The position numbers were made by a program, and so were the translations under genes. A DNA stretch of 33,022 nucleotides, from positions 1 to 33,022 of the forward strand of contig CAMNAO010000016.1 of assembly GCA_946531435.1 (NCBI GenBank), written 5' to 3'. Of this stretch, positions 7,214 to 14,209 are shown in pieces. The stretch is from an uncultured Clostridia bacterium (GTDB lineage Bacteria > Bacillota > Clostridia > Oscillospirales > Oscillospiraceae). Within the stretch, counting starts at the first letter, position 1. Each line of letters opens with the position of its first letter. The notes under the pieces were generated by a model. It was given only the letters and a program-made list of their open reading frames with translations. It was not told the DNA's origin and did not search any database.

Positions 7214-7363
7214 CCCTCTCAGGCGCTTCGCGCCAGCTCCCCCAAAGGGGGAGCCAAGAAATCGCCGCTGATTGAAGCTTAACTCCAACAAAGCAGGCCC
7301 CTTGCCTCCCCCACCGGGGGAGGTGCCCCAGCGCCGAAGCGTTGGGGCGGAGGGGGGAATTCT
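7214..7363 (+). repeat. direct repeat, left copy, flanking the DUF559 gene
   Basis: A 150-bp unit runs from CCCTCTCAGGCGCTTCGCGC to GGGGGGAATTCTC. It is made of small palindromes: GCGCTTCGCGC, CTCCCCCAAAGGGGGAG, CCTCCCCCACCGGGGGAGG and CCCCAGCGCC...GGCG-like arms around GAAGC. A copy of about 90% identity, same orientation, lies at 7800-7948 on the other side of the DUF559 gene. Confidence 0.85.
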
Positions 7364-7403
7364 CCCTCTGTACTCCAAGACGACAAACAGGGAGAATCCT
7401 GTT

Positions 7404-7784
7404 ATGAGCATTCCAAAAGATCGCAATCTTCTTCCCAAGGCAAAAAGGCTCCGCCGGGAGATGACGCCTCACGAGCGAAAGCTATGGTATCTCTTTTTAA
7501 AAACATACCCTGTAAAAACCTATCGGCAGCGGATCATCGGTCCCTATATTGCGGACTTCTACTGCCACCAAGCCAGACTGGTCATAGAAATTGACGGATC
7601 CCAGCATTATATGGCCGAAGGACATTCTCACGATGAGGTAAGGGATCGATACATGGAGGGGCTTGGTCTTACAATTCTTCGCTTCAGTAATCGGGAAATC
7701 GACAGGGAATTTCGGGCAGTTTGCGATTTAATCGACAGGACGATAAAAGAACGATCGACAAAAAGCAATAGCAGCTTTGCGTAA
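7404..7784 (+). CDS. DUF559 (Vsr-like PD-(D/E)XK) endonuclease-domain protein
   Basis: The 126-residue protein is a single DUF559 domain of the very-short-patch-repair/restriction nuclease-like fold. It has the typical N-terminus RLRREMTPHERKLWYLF and RQRIIGPYIADFYC with the first acidic residue. IEIDGSQHY holds the E-x-D/H catalytic group, and LTILRFSNREI the last strand. The role of the family is poorly known; a DNA nuclease is inferred from the motif. I chose ATG 7404, because the upstream in-frame part lies inside the flanking repeat and AGGGAGAA stands at 7389-7396. That ribosome site is the right arm of an inverted repeat (ATTCTCCCT 7359-7367, AGGGAGAAT 7389-7397), which could mask it. 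Base composition is clearly lower in GC than its neighbours, which suggests transfer. Confidence 0.85.
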   Translation: MSIPKDRNLLPKAKRLRREMTPHERKLWYLFLKTYPVKTYRQRIIGPYIADFYCHQARLVIEIDGSQHYMAEGHSHDEVRDRYMEGLGLTILRFSNREIDREFRAVCDLIDRTIKERSTKSNSSFA

Positions 7785-7799
7785 TGTACAAACGATTTT

Positions 7800-7948
7800 C
7801 CCTCTCAGGCGCTTCGCGCCAGCTCCCCCAAAGGGGGAGCCAAGAAACCGCCGCTGATTGAAGCTAAACTGCAACTAAGCAGGCCCCTTGCCTCCCCAAT
7901 GGGGGAGGTGCCCCAGCGCCGAAGCGTTGGGGCGGAGGGGGGATTCTC
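7800..7948 (+). repeat. direct repeat, right copy, flanking the DUF559 gene
   Basis: Same 150-bp unit and orientation as 7214-7363, with scattered differences (for example CTAAACTGCAACTAAGC against CTTAACTCCAACAAAGC). It begins 15 bases after the DUF559 stop. Confidence 0.85.
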
Positions 7949-7978
7949 GTTAACCTCCCCTGCTCAAAAAATAACACA

Positions 7979-8016
7979 ATAAAACGGAGGACCAAGGCAA
8001 AAGGTCCTCCGTTTTT
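7979..8016. terminator. bidirectional terminator between DUF559 repeat and ribU
   Basis: ACGGAGGACC (7984-7993) and GGTCCTCCGT (8003-8012) form a perfect 10-bp stem, with TTTTT on the plus side and AAAA (T on the minus strand) on the other. It most likely ends the ribU transcript, whose stop codon is at 8029. Confidence 0.85.
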
Positions 8017-8028
8017 CTTCTCATGTTC

Positions 8029-8610
8029 TTATCGTTCCCCCTGCTCCTCCCTCAGGGACGGAGGGGCCAGGCGGGCGCGGCGCAGGGCCTTCGCCACCGG
8101 CTTATAGAGCAGGAAGGTCACTACGGCGTTGATGCCGGACTTCAGAAGGTTGAAGGGCAGGAACACCGGCAGCAGCATCTTCGCCACAGCGGCGCGGGGC
8201 ATCCCCTGATAGATGGGGGTAATGAGCCAGTTCCAGAGCAGCATGGAGGCGGTCATGGCAAGGATGCCCCCGAGAAGGCCCAGGACCGCGCCCCGGCGGG
8301 TATGCTGCTTACGGTAGACCGCCGCCGCGGTGCACACAAAGGCGGCAGAGGACAGAAAATTCATCACAATGCCCCAAATGCCGGTGGATCCCACGGTGAC
8401 GCCCTCCAGCACCGCCACCAGGAGAGAGACCGCCGCCCCCTCCAGGGGTCCGTACAGGAAGCCCGCGATGCAGAGGATCACGTCCTTGGCGTCAAACTTC
8501 AAAAACGGAGCCGCCGCCATCAGCGGGACGCGCAGCACCAGCATGACCACATAGGCCACGGCGGAGAGCATCGCCAGGGTGGCAATCTTTTTGATTTTGG
8601 AATCTTGCAT
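8029..8610 (-). CDS. ribU: ECF transporter S component, RibU-type riboflavin transporter
   Basis: The 193-residue protein has about six hydrophobic helices, the size and plan of an ECF substrate-binding S component. The RibU-like KFDAKDVIL segment and the N-terminal helix SKIKKIATLAMLSAVAYVV, where S components contact the T subunit, are present. Riboflavin is the inferred substrate because the gene sits behind an FMN riboswitch (8693-8817) and its terminator (8638-8661). It would work with shared EcfA/A'/T subunits, which are not in this window. ATG at 8610 follows AGGAG; a longer frame reaching 8706 would run through the terminator and riboswitch and is rejected. The gene is monocistronic. 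Confidence 0.9.
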   Translation of the reverse strand: MQDSKIKKIATLAMLSAVAYVVMLVLRVPLMAAAPFLKFDAKDVILCIAGFLYGPLEGAAVSLLVAVLEGVTVGSTGIWGIVMNFLSSAAFVCTAAAVYRKQHTRRGAVLGLLGGILAMTASMLLWNWLITPIYQGMPRAAVAKMLLPVFLPFNLLKSGINAVVTFLLYKPVAKALRRARLAPPSLREEQGER

Positions 8611-8637
8611 GGTTTTTCTCCTTCTGCCCCGGGGACG

Positions 8638-8661
8638 AAAAAAGCGCCCCCTCAGGGCGCT
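8638..8661 (-). terminator. riboswitch-controlled terminator before ribU
   Basis: On the minus strand AGCGCCC and GGGCGCT (plus coordinates 8655-8661 and 8643-8649) form a stem, followed by a run of T (AAAAAA at 8638-8643 on the plus strand). It lies between the FMN aptamer and the ribU start, the usual expression platform of FMN riboswitches. Confidence 0.8.
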
Positions 8662-8692
8662 GAAATTCACAAAAACGCGTAAAAACGCGATT

Positions 8693-8817
8693 TCGCCTTC
8701 TCCCATCCAGACTGTTACTGTCGGTGACGGAATTGCACCGTCTCAGCGGCCAAATGGCCGGTCGCGGACTATCACCGCCGGTGGGGACTTGCACCCCGCC
8801 CTGAAGACCGATCTTCA
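8693..8817 (-). promoter_or_regulatory. FMN riboswitch (RFN element)
   Basis: Read on the minus strand, the hallmark conserved blocks of the RFN aptamer are present in order: GGGGTGCAAGTCCCCACCGG, CGGTGATAGTCCGCGACC, a variable GGCCATTTGGCC stem, CGGTGCAATTCCGTCACCG, ACAGTAACAGTCTGGATGGG and AGAAGG. FMN binding should favour the downstream terminator and lower ribU expression. Confidence 0.97.
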
Positions 8818-8827
8818 ATTTGATTAT

Positions 8828-8856
8828 ATTATATTCCTCTAACTTATGAAATGCAA
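8828..8856 (-). promoter_or_regulatory. ribU promoter
   Basis: On the minus strand -35 TTGCAT (8851-8856) and consensus -10 TATAAT (8828-8833) are 17 bp apart, a few bases before the FMN aptamer. The -35 sits in CACTTGCA, an 8-mer also present at the citrate synthase -35. Confidence 0.7.
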
Positions 8857-8857
8857 G

Positions 8858-8890
8858 TGGCAGGAGGCCGGAAATCCCGGCCCCCTGCCA
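8858..8890. terminator. hairpin between citrate synthase and ribU
   Basis: TGGCAGGAGGCCGG (8858-8871) and CCGGCCCCCTGCCA (8877-8890) pair over 14 bases with one mismatch. It lies about 50 bases after the citrate synthase stop codon and just before the ribU promoter. The minus-strand T tract is weak, so the terminator role is moderately supported. Confidence 0.55.
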
Positions 8891-8940
8891 TACAGTTTTT
8901 GTCATAGAGACGATTGCCTTTTTCCGGCAACGTCAGCGGC

Positions 8941-10305
8941 TCAGGTTCTCTCCTCCATCGGCAGATACCGGGACTTCTTGATCACGGAGCGGTAGGCCGG
9001 GCGGATGATCCGTCCGCCGGTCAGCACCTCTTCGATCCGATGGGAGCACCAGCCCGCGATCCGCGCGATGGCAAAAAGCGGGGTGAAGAGATCGTCCGGG
9101 ATGCCCAGCATGTGGTAAACCAGGCCGGAATACATATCCACATTGGCGCAGATGGGCATTTCAATGTGCTTGCGCTCCCTCAAGAGGGGGATACCCAGGC
9201 GCTCCACCGATTCCAGGAGTTGGAAATCATCGGAAAAGGAGGTGGTGGAGGCAAGCTCGCTGGCATACTTTTTCAGCAGCAGCGCCCGGGGATCGGACAT
9301 GGTATAGACCGCGTGACCCAGTCCGTAAATCTTGCCGGAGCCGTCGCCGGCCTTGCCGTCCAGGATGAGGCCCAGATAATTTCGGATCTCCTCATCGTCC
9401 TTGTGGTCCTTCACATGGTCCCGGATATCATAGAACATGTCGATGACCGCCTTGCTGGCGCCGCCGTGGAGGGGGCCCTTCAGGGAGCTGACCGCAGCGG
9501 AGATGGCGCTGTAAGTATCCGTCCCCGAGGAGGACAGCACCCGGCAGGCGAAGGCGGAGTTGTTGCCGCCGCCATGCTCGGCGTGGAGCATCAGCATCTT
9601 ATCCAGAAGGAGAGCTTCCTCCCGGGTATAGGTCTTATCCTGGCGCACGATGCGAAGGAAGTTTTCCGCCACGGAGAGGTTTTCACGGGGAACGTGAATA
9701 TACAGGCTCTTACCGTCGAAATAGTGACGCTTCACCGCATAGGCGTTAGCCACGATCACGGGGACGCGGCCGATGAGCTCAATGCACTGGCGCATCAGGT
9801 TCTCGGCGGAGATATCGTCGGGATTGGGGTCATAGGAATAGAGCGCCAGAACACCCCTGGCCAGCTTATTCATGACGTTCCTGCTGGGAGCCTTGATGAT
9901 CATATCCTCCGTAAAGCCCTCCGGCAGCTGGCGGGCGGCGGACAGCACCGTATCAAAGCGCTGCAGCTCGTCAGCACGGGGCAGCTTGCCCAGGAGCAGG
10001 AGGAAGGCCACCTCCTCATACCCAAAGCTTCCGTCTTTGGCATGGGCCTCCACCAGATCCATCACGTCATAGCCCCGGTAGTAGAGCCGGCCGGGGATGG
10101 GCACCGGGGCGCCGTCATCCATCACATAGCCCTGAACGCTGCCGACCTTGGTGACCCCGGCCAGGACGCCGGTGCCGTCGGCGTTTCTCAGGCCGCGCTT
10201 GATATTATAGTTATTGTACGCGTTGTAATCGATGGCGTAATACTGCTGAAGCTCTTCACAGAAGGAATGGGTATACTGCGCAAGAACATCCTTGGATTCG
10301 TACAT
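8941..10305 (-). CDS. gltA: citrate synthase
   Basis: The 454-residue protein condenses oxaloacetate and acetyl-CoA to citrate. Catalytic residues are recognisable: H244 in HAEHGGGNNS, H280 in GPLHGGA and D390 in ANVDMYSG. The GLGHAVYTMSDPR motif (328-340) lies between them, and ICSHRIEE-like WCSHRIEEV near the C-terminus completes the family. The N-terminal 45 residues are longer than in the E. coli enzyme; this long form is common in Clostridia. I chose ATG at 10305, 9 bases after AGAGG; a GTG at 10314 overlaps the ribosome site. It is divergent from aconitase and isocitrate dehydrogenase, with which it forms the route to 2-oxoglutarate. Its promoter lies in a spacer rich in TTGCAA boxes. 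Confidence 0.95.
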   Translation of the reverse strand: MYESKDVLAQYTHSFCEELQQYYAIDYNAYNNYNIKRGLRNADGTGVLAGVTKVGSVQGYVMDDGAPVPIPGRLYYRGYDVMDLVEAHAKDGSFGYEEVAFLLLLGKLPRADELQRFDTVLSAARQLPEGFTEDMIIKAPSRNVMNKLARGVLALYSYDPNPDDISAENLMRQCIELIGRVPVIVANAYAVKRHYFDGKSLYIHVPRENLSVAENFLRIVRQDKTYTREEALLLDKMLMLHAEHGGGNNSAFACRVLSSSGTDTYSAISAAVSSLKGPLHGGASKAVIDMFYDIRDHVKDHKDDEEIRNYLGLILDGKAGDGSGKIYGLGHAVYTMSDPRALLLKKYASELASTTSFSDDFQLLESVERLGIPLLRERKHIEMPICANVDMYSGLVYHMLGIPDDLFTPLFAIARIAGWCSHRIEEVLTGGRIIRPAYRSVIKKSRYLPMEERT

Positions 10306-10346
10306 GGGGTACACCTCTTTAAATGATGAAATGATTCTTGCCGCTT

Positions 10347-10400
10347 ATTATAGGCGCTCGATCTCAATTTTGCAAGTGTTTTCTCTATTTCTTGCAAAAT
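10347..10400 (-). promoter_or_regulatory. citrate synthase promoter with an inverted-repeat operator
   Basis: On the minus strand -35 TTGCAA (10370-10375) and -10 TATAAT (10347-10352) are 17 bp apart. The -35 is inside the left arm of a perfect inverted repeat, ATTTTGCAAG (10367-10376), 14 bases, CTTGCAAAAT (10391-10400). A repressor bound there would block the promoter. Confidence 0.65.
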
Positions 10401-10439
10401 TTGTCAAAGTACACTTGCCTCAGCTGGGTTCTCACGTCT

Positions 10440-10504
10440 ATTTTGCATAATTCCAATAAAAACTTGCATTTACTGTTGCAATTTAAAGAGAAGTACGATA
10501 TACT
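10440..10504 (+). promoter_or_regulatory. aconitase promoter with further TTGCA boxes
   Basis: -35 TTGCAA (10476-10481) and -10 TATACT (10499-10504) are 17 bp apart. Two more boxes, TTGCAT at 10443-10448 and at 10464-10469, lie 21 bp apart just upstream, about two helix turns, the same as the 22-bp spacing of the two boxes at the citrate synthase promoter. Confidence 0.65.
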
Positions 10505-10548
10505 TCGATCATCAGATTCCTATGGTTTTAAGATGAGGTATTTGCACC

Positions 10549-12780
10549 ATGATTACACTCAAAAACGCACCGCACATTCTCAGCGGAGGGGCGCCCCTCC
10601 CCTCACTCGCGGATCCCGCCGGCCGGGAGAAGACCATGGCCTATCAGATTCTGCGGAAGCATGACCGTTTGAAAAAGAGCGACCGGATGGAGCTGCGCTT
10701 TGACAGCCTTATCTCCCATGACATCACCTATGTGGGGATCCTGCAGACAGCCAAGGCCAGCGGCCTGGAGCGCTTCCCCGTCCCCTACGCCCTTACCAAC
10801 TGCCACAACAGCCTCTGTGCCGTGGGGGGAACCATCAATGAGGACGACCACGTCTTCGGCCTCTCCGCCGCAAAAAAATACGGCGGCATCTTTGTTCCCG
10901 CCAACATGGCCGTGATCCATCAGTACGCCCGGGAGGCTCTCTCCGGCGTGGGCCGGATGGTGCTGGGCAGCGACAGCCACACCCGCTACGGCGCCCTGGG
11001 CACCATGGGCGTGGGTGAGGGCGGCCCCGAGCTGGTGCGGCAGCTTTTGGAGAACACCTACGACATTGCCGCCCCCCAGGTGGTGCTGGTCTGGCTCACC
11101 GGAAAGCCCCGCCACGGCGTGGGTCCCCATGACGTAGCCATCGCCATCTGCGGCGCCGTTTACGGCAACGGCTTTGTGAAAAACAAGGTCATGGAATTCG
11201 CGGGTCCGGGCATTGCCGCCCTCCCCATGGATTACCGGATGGGCATCGACGTGATGACCACCGAGTGCGCCTGCCTCAGCTCCATCTGGGAGACTGACGG
11301 GCGGACCAAGGCCTGGTTTACCGCCCACGGCCGACCTGAGGACTATCAGGAGCTGCGGACCCAGGACGGCGCCGTCTACGACGCCGTCATCGACATCGAT
11401 CTCAGTACCATTGAGCCCATGGCCGCCCTCCCCTTCCACCCCTCCAAGGCGGTGTCTCTGAAGGAGTTGATGGCAAACCCCGGCGACATTCTGCGTCAGT
11501 GCGAGAAGGAGAGCGAAGGCCAGCTCACCGGCGGCGTCAAGCTGAAGCTGGTGGACAAGCTGAAGGACGGGAAGCTCATTGTAGACCAGGGCGTCATCGC
11601 CGGATGCGCCGGCGGCATGTATGACAACATTGCCGAGGCCGCCGCCATCCTCTCCGGCAAGAGCATCGGCTCCGGTTACTTCGGGCTCTCCATCTATCCC
11701 CCCAGCATTCCGGTGAATATGGAGCTCATGCGCACCGGCGTGCAGCAGGAGCTGATGGCCTCCGGCGCGATCTTCAAGCCCTGCTTCTGCGGCCCCTGCT
11801 TCGGCGCGGGCGACGTGCCCGCCAACGACGGGCTCTCCATCCGCCACTCCACCCGGAACTTCCTGAACCGGGAGGGCAGCCGCCCCGCCGACGGCCAGCT
11901 CGCCTCTGTCTTCCTCATGGACGCCCGCTCCATCGCCGCCACCGCGGCCATGGGCGGTCTGCTCACCAGCGCGGCGGATCTGGATTACCGGGAGCCGGAG
12001 GAGCACGACTACGTCTTCAACGCCTCCGCCTATGAAAAGCGGATCTACAACGGCTGGGGGAAGCCCGATCCCTCCTGTGAGCTCCGCTTCGGCCCCAACA
12101 TTACCGAATGGCCCAAGATGCCGGAGCTTCCGGAGAATCTGCTCCTGCGGCTGGACAGCGTGATCCACGACCCCGTCACCACCACGGACGAGCTCATTCC
12201 CTCCGGCGAGACCTCCAGCTACCGCTCCAATCCCTTGAAGCTCTCCCGATTTGCCCTCTCCCGCCGGGACCCCGGATATGTGGGCCGCACGAAAGAGACC
12301 GCCAGGCTGGAAGCCGGACGCAAGGCCGGGCAGCCGGATCCTGAGTTCCTGTCCGTTCTGGAGAGAACCGGGATCACCGACGAAAACGATCTGATGCTGG
12401 GCTCCGTCATCTACGCCACCATGCCGGGGGATGGCAGCGCCAGGGAACAGGCCGCCTCCTGCCAGCGCGTTTTGGGCGGCGCGGCCAACATCTGCCGGGA
12501 ATTTGCCACCAAACGCTACCGCTCCAACTGCATCAACTGGGGCATGCTGCCCCTGAACACCGACCCGGAGGAGCCCTTTGACTACGCCCCGGGCGACTAC
12601 GTTTTGCTGCGGGGCGTCCGCAGCGCGGTGCAAGAGGGCCGGGAGACCCTGGAAGCCCAGATCATCACCAAGGATACCATCCGCAGCATTCCTCTGCATC
12701 TGCCCACCCTGACCCAGGAGGAGCGGGAGATCCTGCTGGACGGCTGTCTCATGAACTGGTACGCAAGGAGGAGAAAATGA
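10549..12780 (+). CDS. aconitase-family hydratase (probable aconitate hydratase)
   Basis: The 743-residue protein has the aconitase fold throughout, with a C-terminal swivel domain (about 570-743, containing [10 protein letters not shown]). Iron-sulfur cluster cysteines are C353 (GCAGGMYDN, at the place of the usual CTNSS) and C414 and C417 in CGPC. SDSHT (141-145) is intact. The altered CTNSS motif groups it with the YbhJ-like hydratases rather than AcnA/AcnB. The gene neighbourhood strongly suggests it does convert citrate to isocitrate: it overlaps isocitrate dehydrogenase by four bases and is divergent from citrate synthase. ATG at 10549 has a modest GATGAGG site 10 bases upstream. Alternative: another hydroxy-acid dehydratase. 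Confidence 0.88.
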   Translation: MITLKNAPHILSGGAPLPSLADPAGREKTMAYQILRKHDRLKKSDRMELRFDSLISHDITYVGILQTAKASGLERFPVPYALTNCHNSLCAVGGTINEDDHVFGLSAAKKYGGIFVPANMAVIHQYAREALSGVGRMVLGSDSHTRYGALGTMGVGEGGPELVRQLLENTYDIAAPQVVLVWLTGKPRHGVGPHDVAIAICGAVYGNGFVKNKVMEFAGPGIAALPMDYRMGIDVMTTECACLSSIWETDGRTKAWFTAHGRPEDYQELRTQDGAVYDAVIDIDLSTIEPMAALPFHPSKAVSLKELMANPGDILRQCEKESEGQLTGGVKLKLVDKLKDGKLIVDQGVIAGCAGGMYDNIAEAAAILSGKSIGSGYFGLSIYPPSIPVNMELMRTGVQQELMASGAIFKPCFCGPCFGAGDVPANDGLSIRHSTRNFLNREGSRPADGQLASVFLMDARSIAATAAMGGLLTSAADLDYREPEEHDYVFNASAYEKRIYNGWGKPDPSCELRFGPNITEWPKMPELPENLLLRLDSVIHDPVTTTDELIPSGETSSYRSNPLKLSRFALSRRDPGYVGRTKETARLEAGRKAGQPDPEFLSVLERTGITDENDLMLGSVIYATMPGDGSAREQAASCQRVLGGAANICREFATKRYRSNCINWGMLPLNTDPEEPFDYAPGDYVLLRGVRSAVQEGRETLEAQIITKDTIRSIPLHLPTLTQEEREILLDGCLMNWYARRRK

Positions 12781-13985
12781 ATCGCATCGAGATGAAAAAC
12801 CCCATCGTGGAGATGGATGGGGATGAAATGACCCGGGTGATCTGGCAACTCATCAAGGATGAGCTGCTGCTCCCCTATATCGACCTCAAGACCGAATATT
12901 ACGACCTGGGCCTCCCCAACCGGGACGCCACCGGGGACGAAGTCACCCGCGAGGCGGCAAACGCCATCAAAAAGCACCGGGTGGGCGTCAAATGCGCCAC
13001 CATCACCCCCAACGCCCAGCGGGTGGAGGAATATCAGCTTCACGAGATGTGGAAAAGCCCCAACGCCACCATCCGCGCCATGCTGGACGGCACAGTGTTC
13101 CGGGCCCCCATTGTCACCGACGCCATCAAGCCGGTGGTGAAGAACTGGAAAAAGCCCATCACCATCGCCCGTCACGCCTACGGGGATATCTACAAGGCCA
13201 CGGAATACCGGGTCCCCGGCCCCGGCAAGGCGGAGCTCCTTTTCACCGGAGAAAACGGGGAAAAGTTCCGGGGTACCATCTATGATTTTGAGTGCGGCGG
13301 CGTCCTCCAGGGGATGTACAACAAGGAAAGCTCCATGGAATCCTTCGCCCGCTGCTGCTTCGAGTATGCCCTCAGCACCGGCCAGGATCTGTGGTTCTCC
13401 GCAAAGGACACCATCTCCAAGACCTATGACCAGAGCTTCAAGCTCCTCTTTCAGAAGATTTTTGACGAGGAGTACAAGGCGCGCTTCAAGGAAAAGGGCA
13501 TCACCTATTTCTACACCCTCATCGACGACGCCGTGGCCCGGGTCATCCGGAGCGAGGGCGGCTTCATCTGGGCCCTGAAAAACTACGACGGCGACGTTAT
13601 GAGCGACATGGTCTCCACCGCCTTCGGATCCCTGGCCATGATGACCAGCGTCCTGGTCTCCCCCGACGGCAATTACGAATATGAGGCGGCCCATGGCACC
13701 GTCACCCGCCACTGGTACCGCTATCGTGAGGGGGAGAAGACCTCCACCAATCCCATCGCCACCATCTTCGCCTGGACCGGCGCCCTCAGAAAGCGGGGCG
13801 AGCTGGACGGCACGGAGGCGCTCCAACAATTTGCCGACAAGCTGGAGAAAGCCTCCCTGGATACCATCGAGGACGGGATCATGACCAAGGACCTGGCCGC
13901 CCTCAGCGAGATCCCGGTGGCCGAAATCCCCGACACCGTCGGCTTCATCCGGGCCATCCGCAGCCGGCTGGAGGCGTGCCTGTAA
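12777..13985 (+). CDS. icd: NADP-dependent isocitrate dehydrogenase (eukaryote-like homodimeric type)
   Basis: The 402-residue protein matches the IDH1/IDH2-like class: N-terminal [24 protein letters not shown] (substrate loop), and the signature [20 protein letters not shown] followed by [10 protein letters not shown], where NADP binds. It oxidatively decarboxylates isocitrate to 2-oxoglutarate, giving NADPH. Its ATG overlaps the aconitase stop (ATGA), so translation is coupled. With citrate synthase it completes the oxidative branch that feeds glutamate synthesis in anaerobes with an incomplete TCA cycle. A strong terminator follows at 14018. Confidence 0.96.
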   Translation: MNRIEMKNPIVEMDGDEMTRVIWQLIKDELLLPYIDLKTEYYDLGLPNRDATGDEVTREAANAIKKHRVGVKCATITPNAQRVEEYQLHEMWKSPNATIRAMLDGTVFRAPIVTDAIKPVVKNWKKPITIARHAYGDIYKATEYRVPGPGKAELLFTGENGEKFRGTIYDFECGGVLQGMYNKESSMESFARCCFEYALSTGQDLWFSAKDTISKTYDQSFKLLFQKIFDEEYKARFKEKGITYFYTLIDDAVARVIRSEGGFIWALKNYDGDVMSDMVSTAFGSLAMMTSVLVSPDGNYEYEAAHGTVTRHWYRYREGEKTSTNPIATIFAWTGALRKRGELDGTEALQQFADKLEKASLDTIEDGIMTKDLAALSEIPVAEIPDTVGFIRAIRSRLEACL

Positions 13986-14017
13986 GGCCGTTTCTTCCTC
14001 GAAAGTACAATTTCCCA

Positions 14018-14060
14018 GGGCGCCAACGCCGTGTTTTACGGCGTTGGCGCCCTTTCTTTT
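14018..14060 (+). terminator. terminator of the aconitase-icd operon
   Basis: GGGCGCCAACGCCGT (14018-14032) and ACGGCGTTGGCGCCC (14038-14052) form a perfect 15-bp stem with a 5-base loop, followed by TTTCTTTT. Confidence 0.95.
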
Positions 14061-14083
14061 GGCTTTGAGGCATCCCCGGATGC

Positions 14084-14203
14084 TGGACAGGGGAAAAGCA
14101 ATGTGTTACTATGAAAACAGATTTTGTCGAATGCCTGATACGATTCCCGGAGACATCGCGGATTTGGAAGCCCCGCCAGTGGATCGTATCAGCTTTGGGG
14201 AGG
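14084..14203 (+). promoter_or_regulatory. promoter and structured leader of the TIR receptor gene
   Basis: -35 TGGACA (14084-14089) and -10 TACTAT (14107-14112) are 17 bp apart. The leader contains a perfect 10-bp inverted repeat, CTGATACGAT (14135-14144) and ATCGTATCAG (14183-14192), whose right arm ends 4 bases before the ribosome site GGGGAGG (14197-14203). A smaller GCGG/CCGC stem lies inside. It could be an RNA switch or an operator. Confidence 0.45.
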
Positions 14204-14209
14204 CACGCC

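Noticed and set aside
7272..7403. N-terminal extension of the DUF559 protein
   Set aside because: It lies in the flanking repeat and carries no family sequence; ATG 7404 has a ribosome site.
7214..7948. CRISPR array
   Set aside because: There are only two long, gene-flanking repeats, with no short regularly spaced units.
8611..8706. N-terminal extension of RibU
   Set aside because: It would translate the terminator and part of the FMN riboswitch.
8914..10326. 470-codon plus-strand frame opposite citrate synthase
   Set aside because: Citrate synthase on the minus strand has all catalytic motifs; the opposite frame has none.
10603..12699. 698-codon open frame antisense to the aconitase gene
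   Set aside because: Same GC artefact; low-complexity Gly/Ala/Val/His sequence and no start signals.
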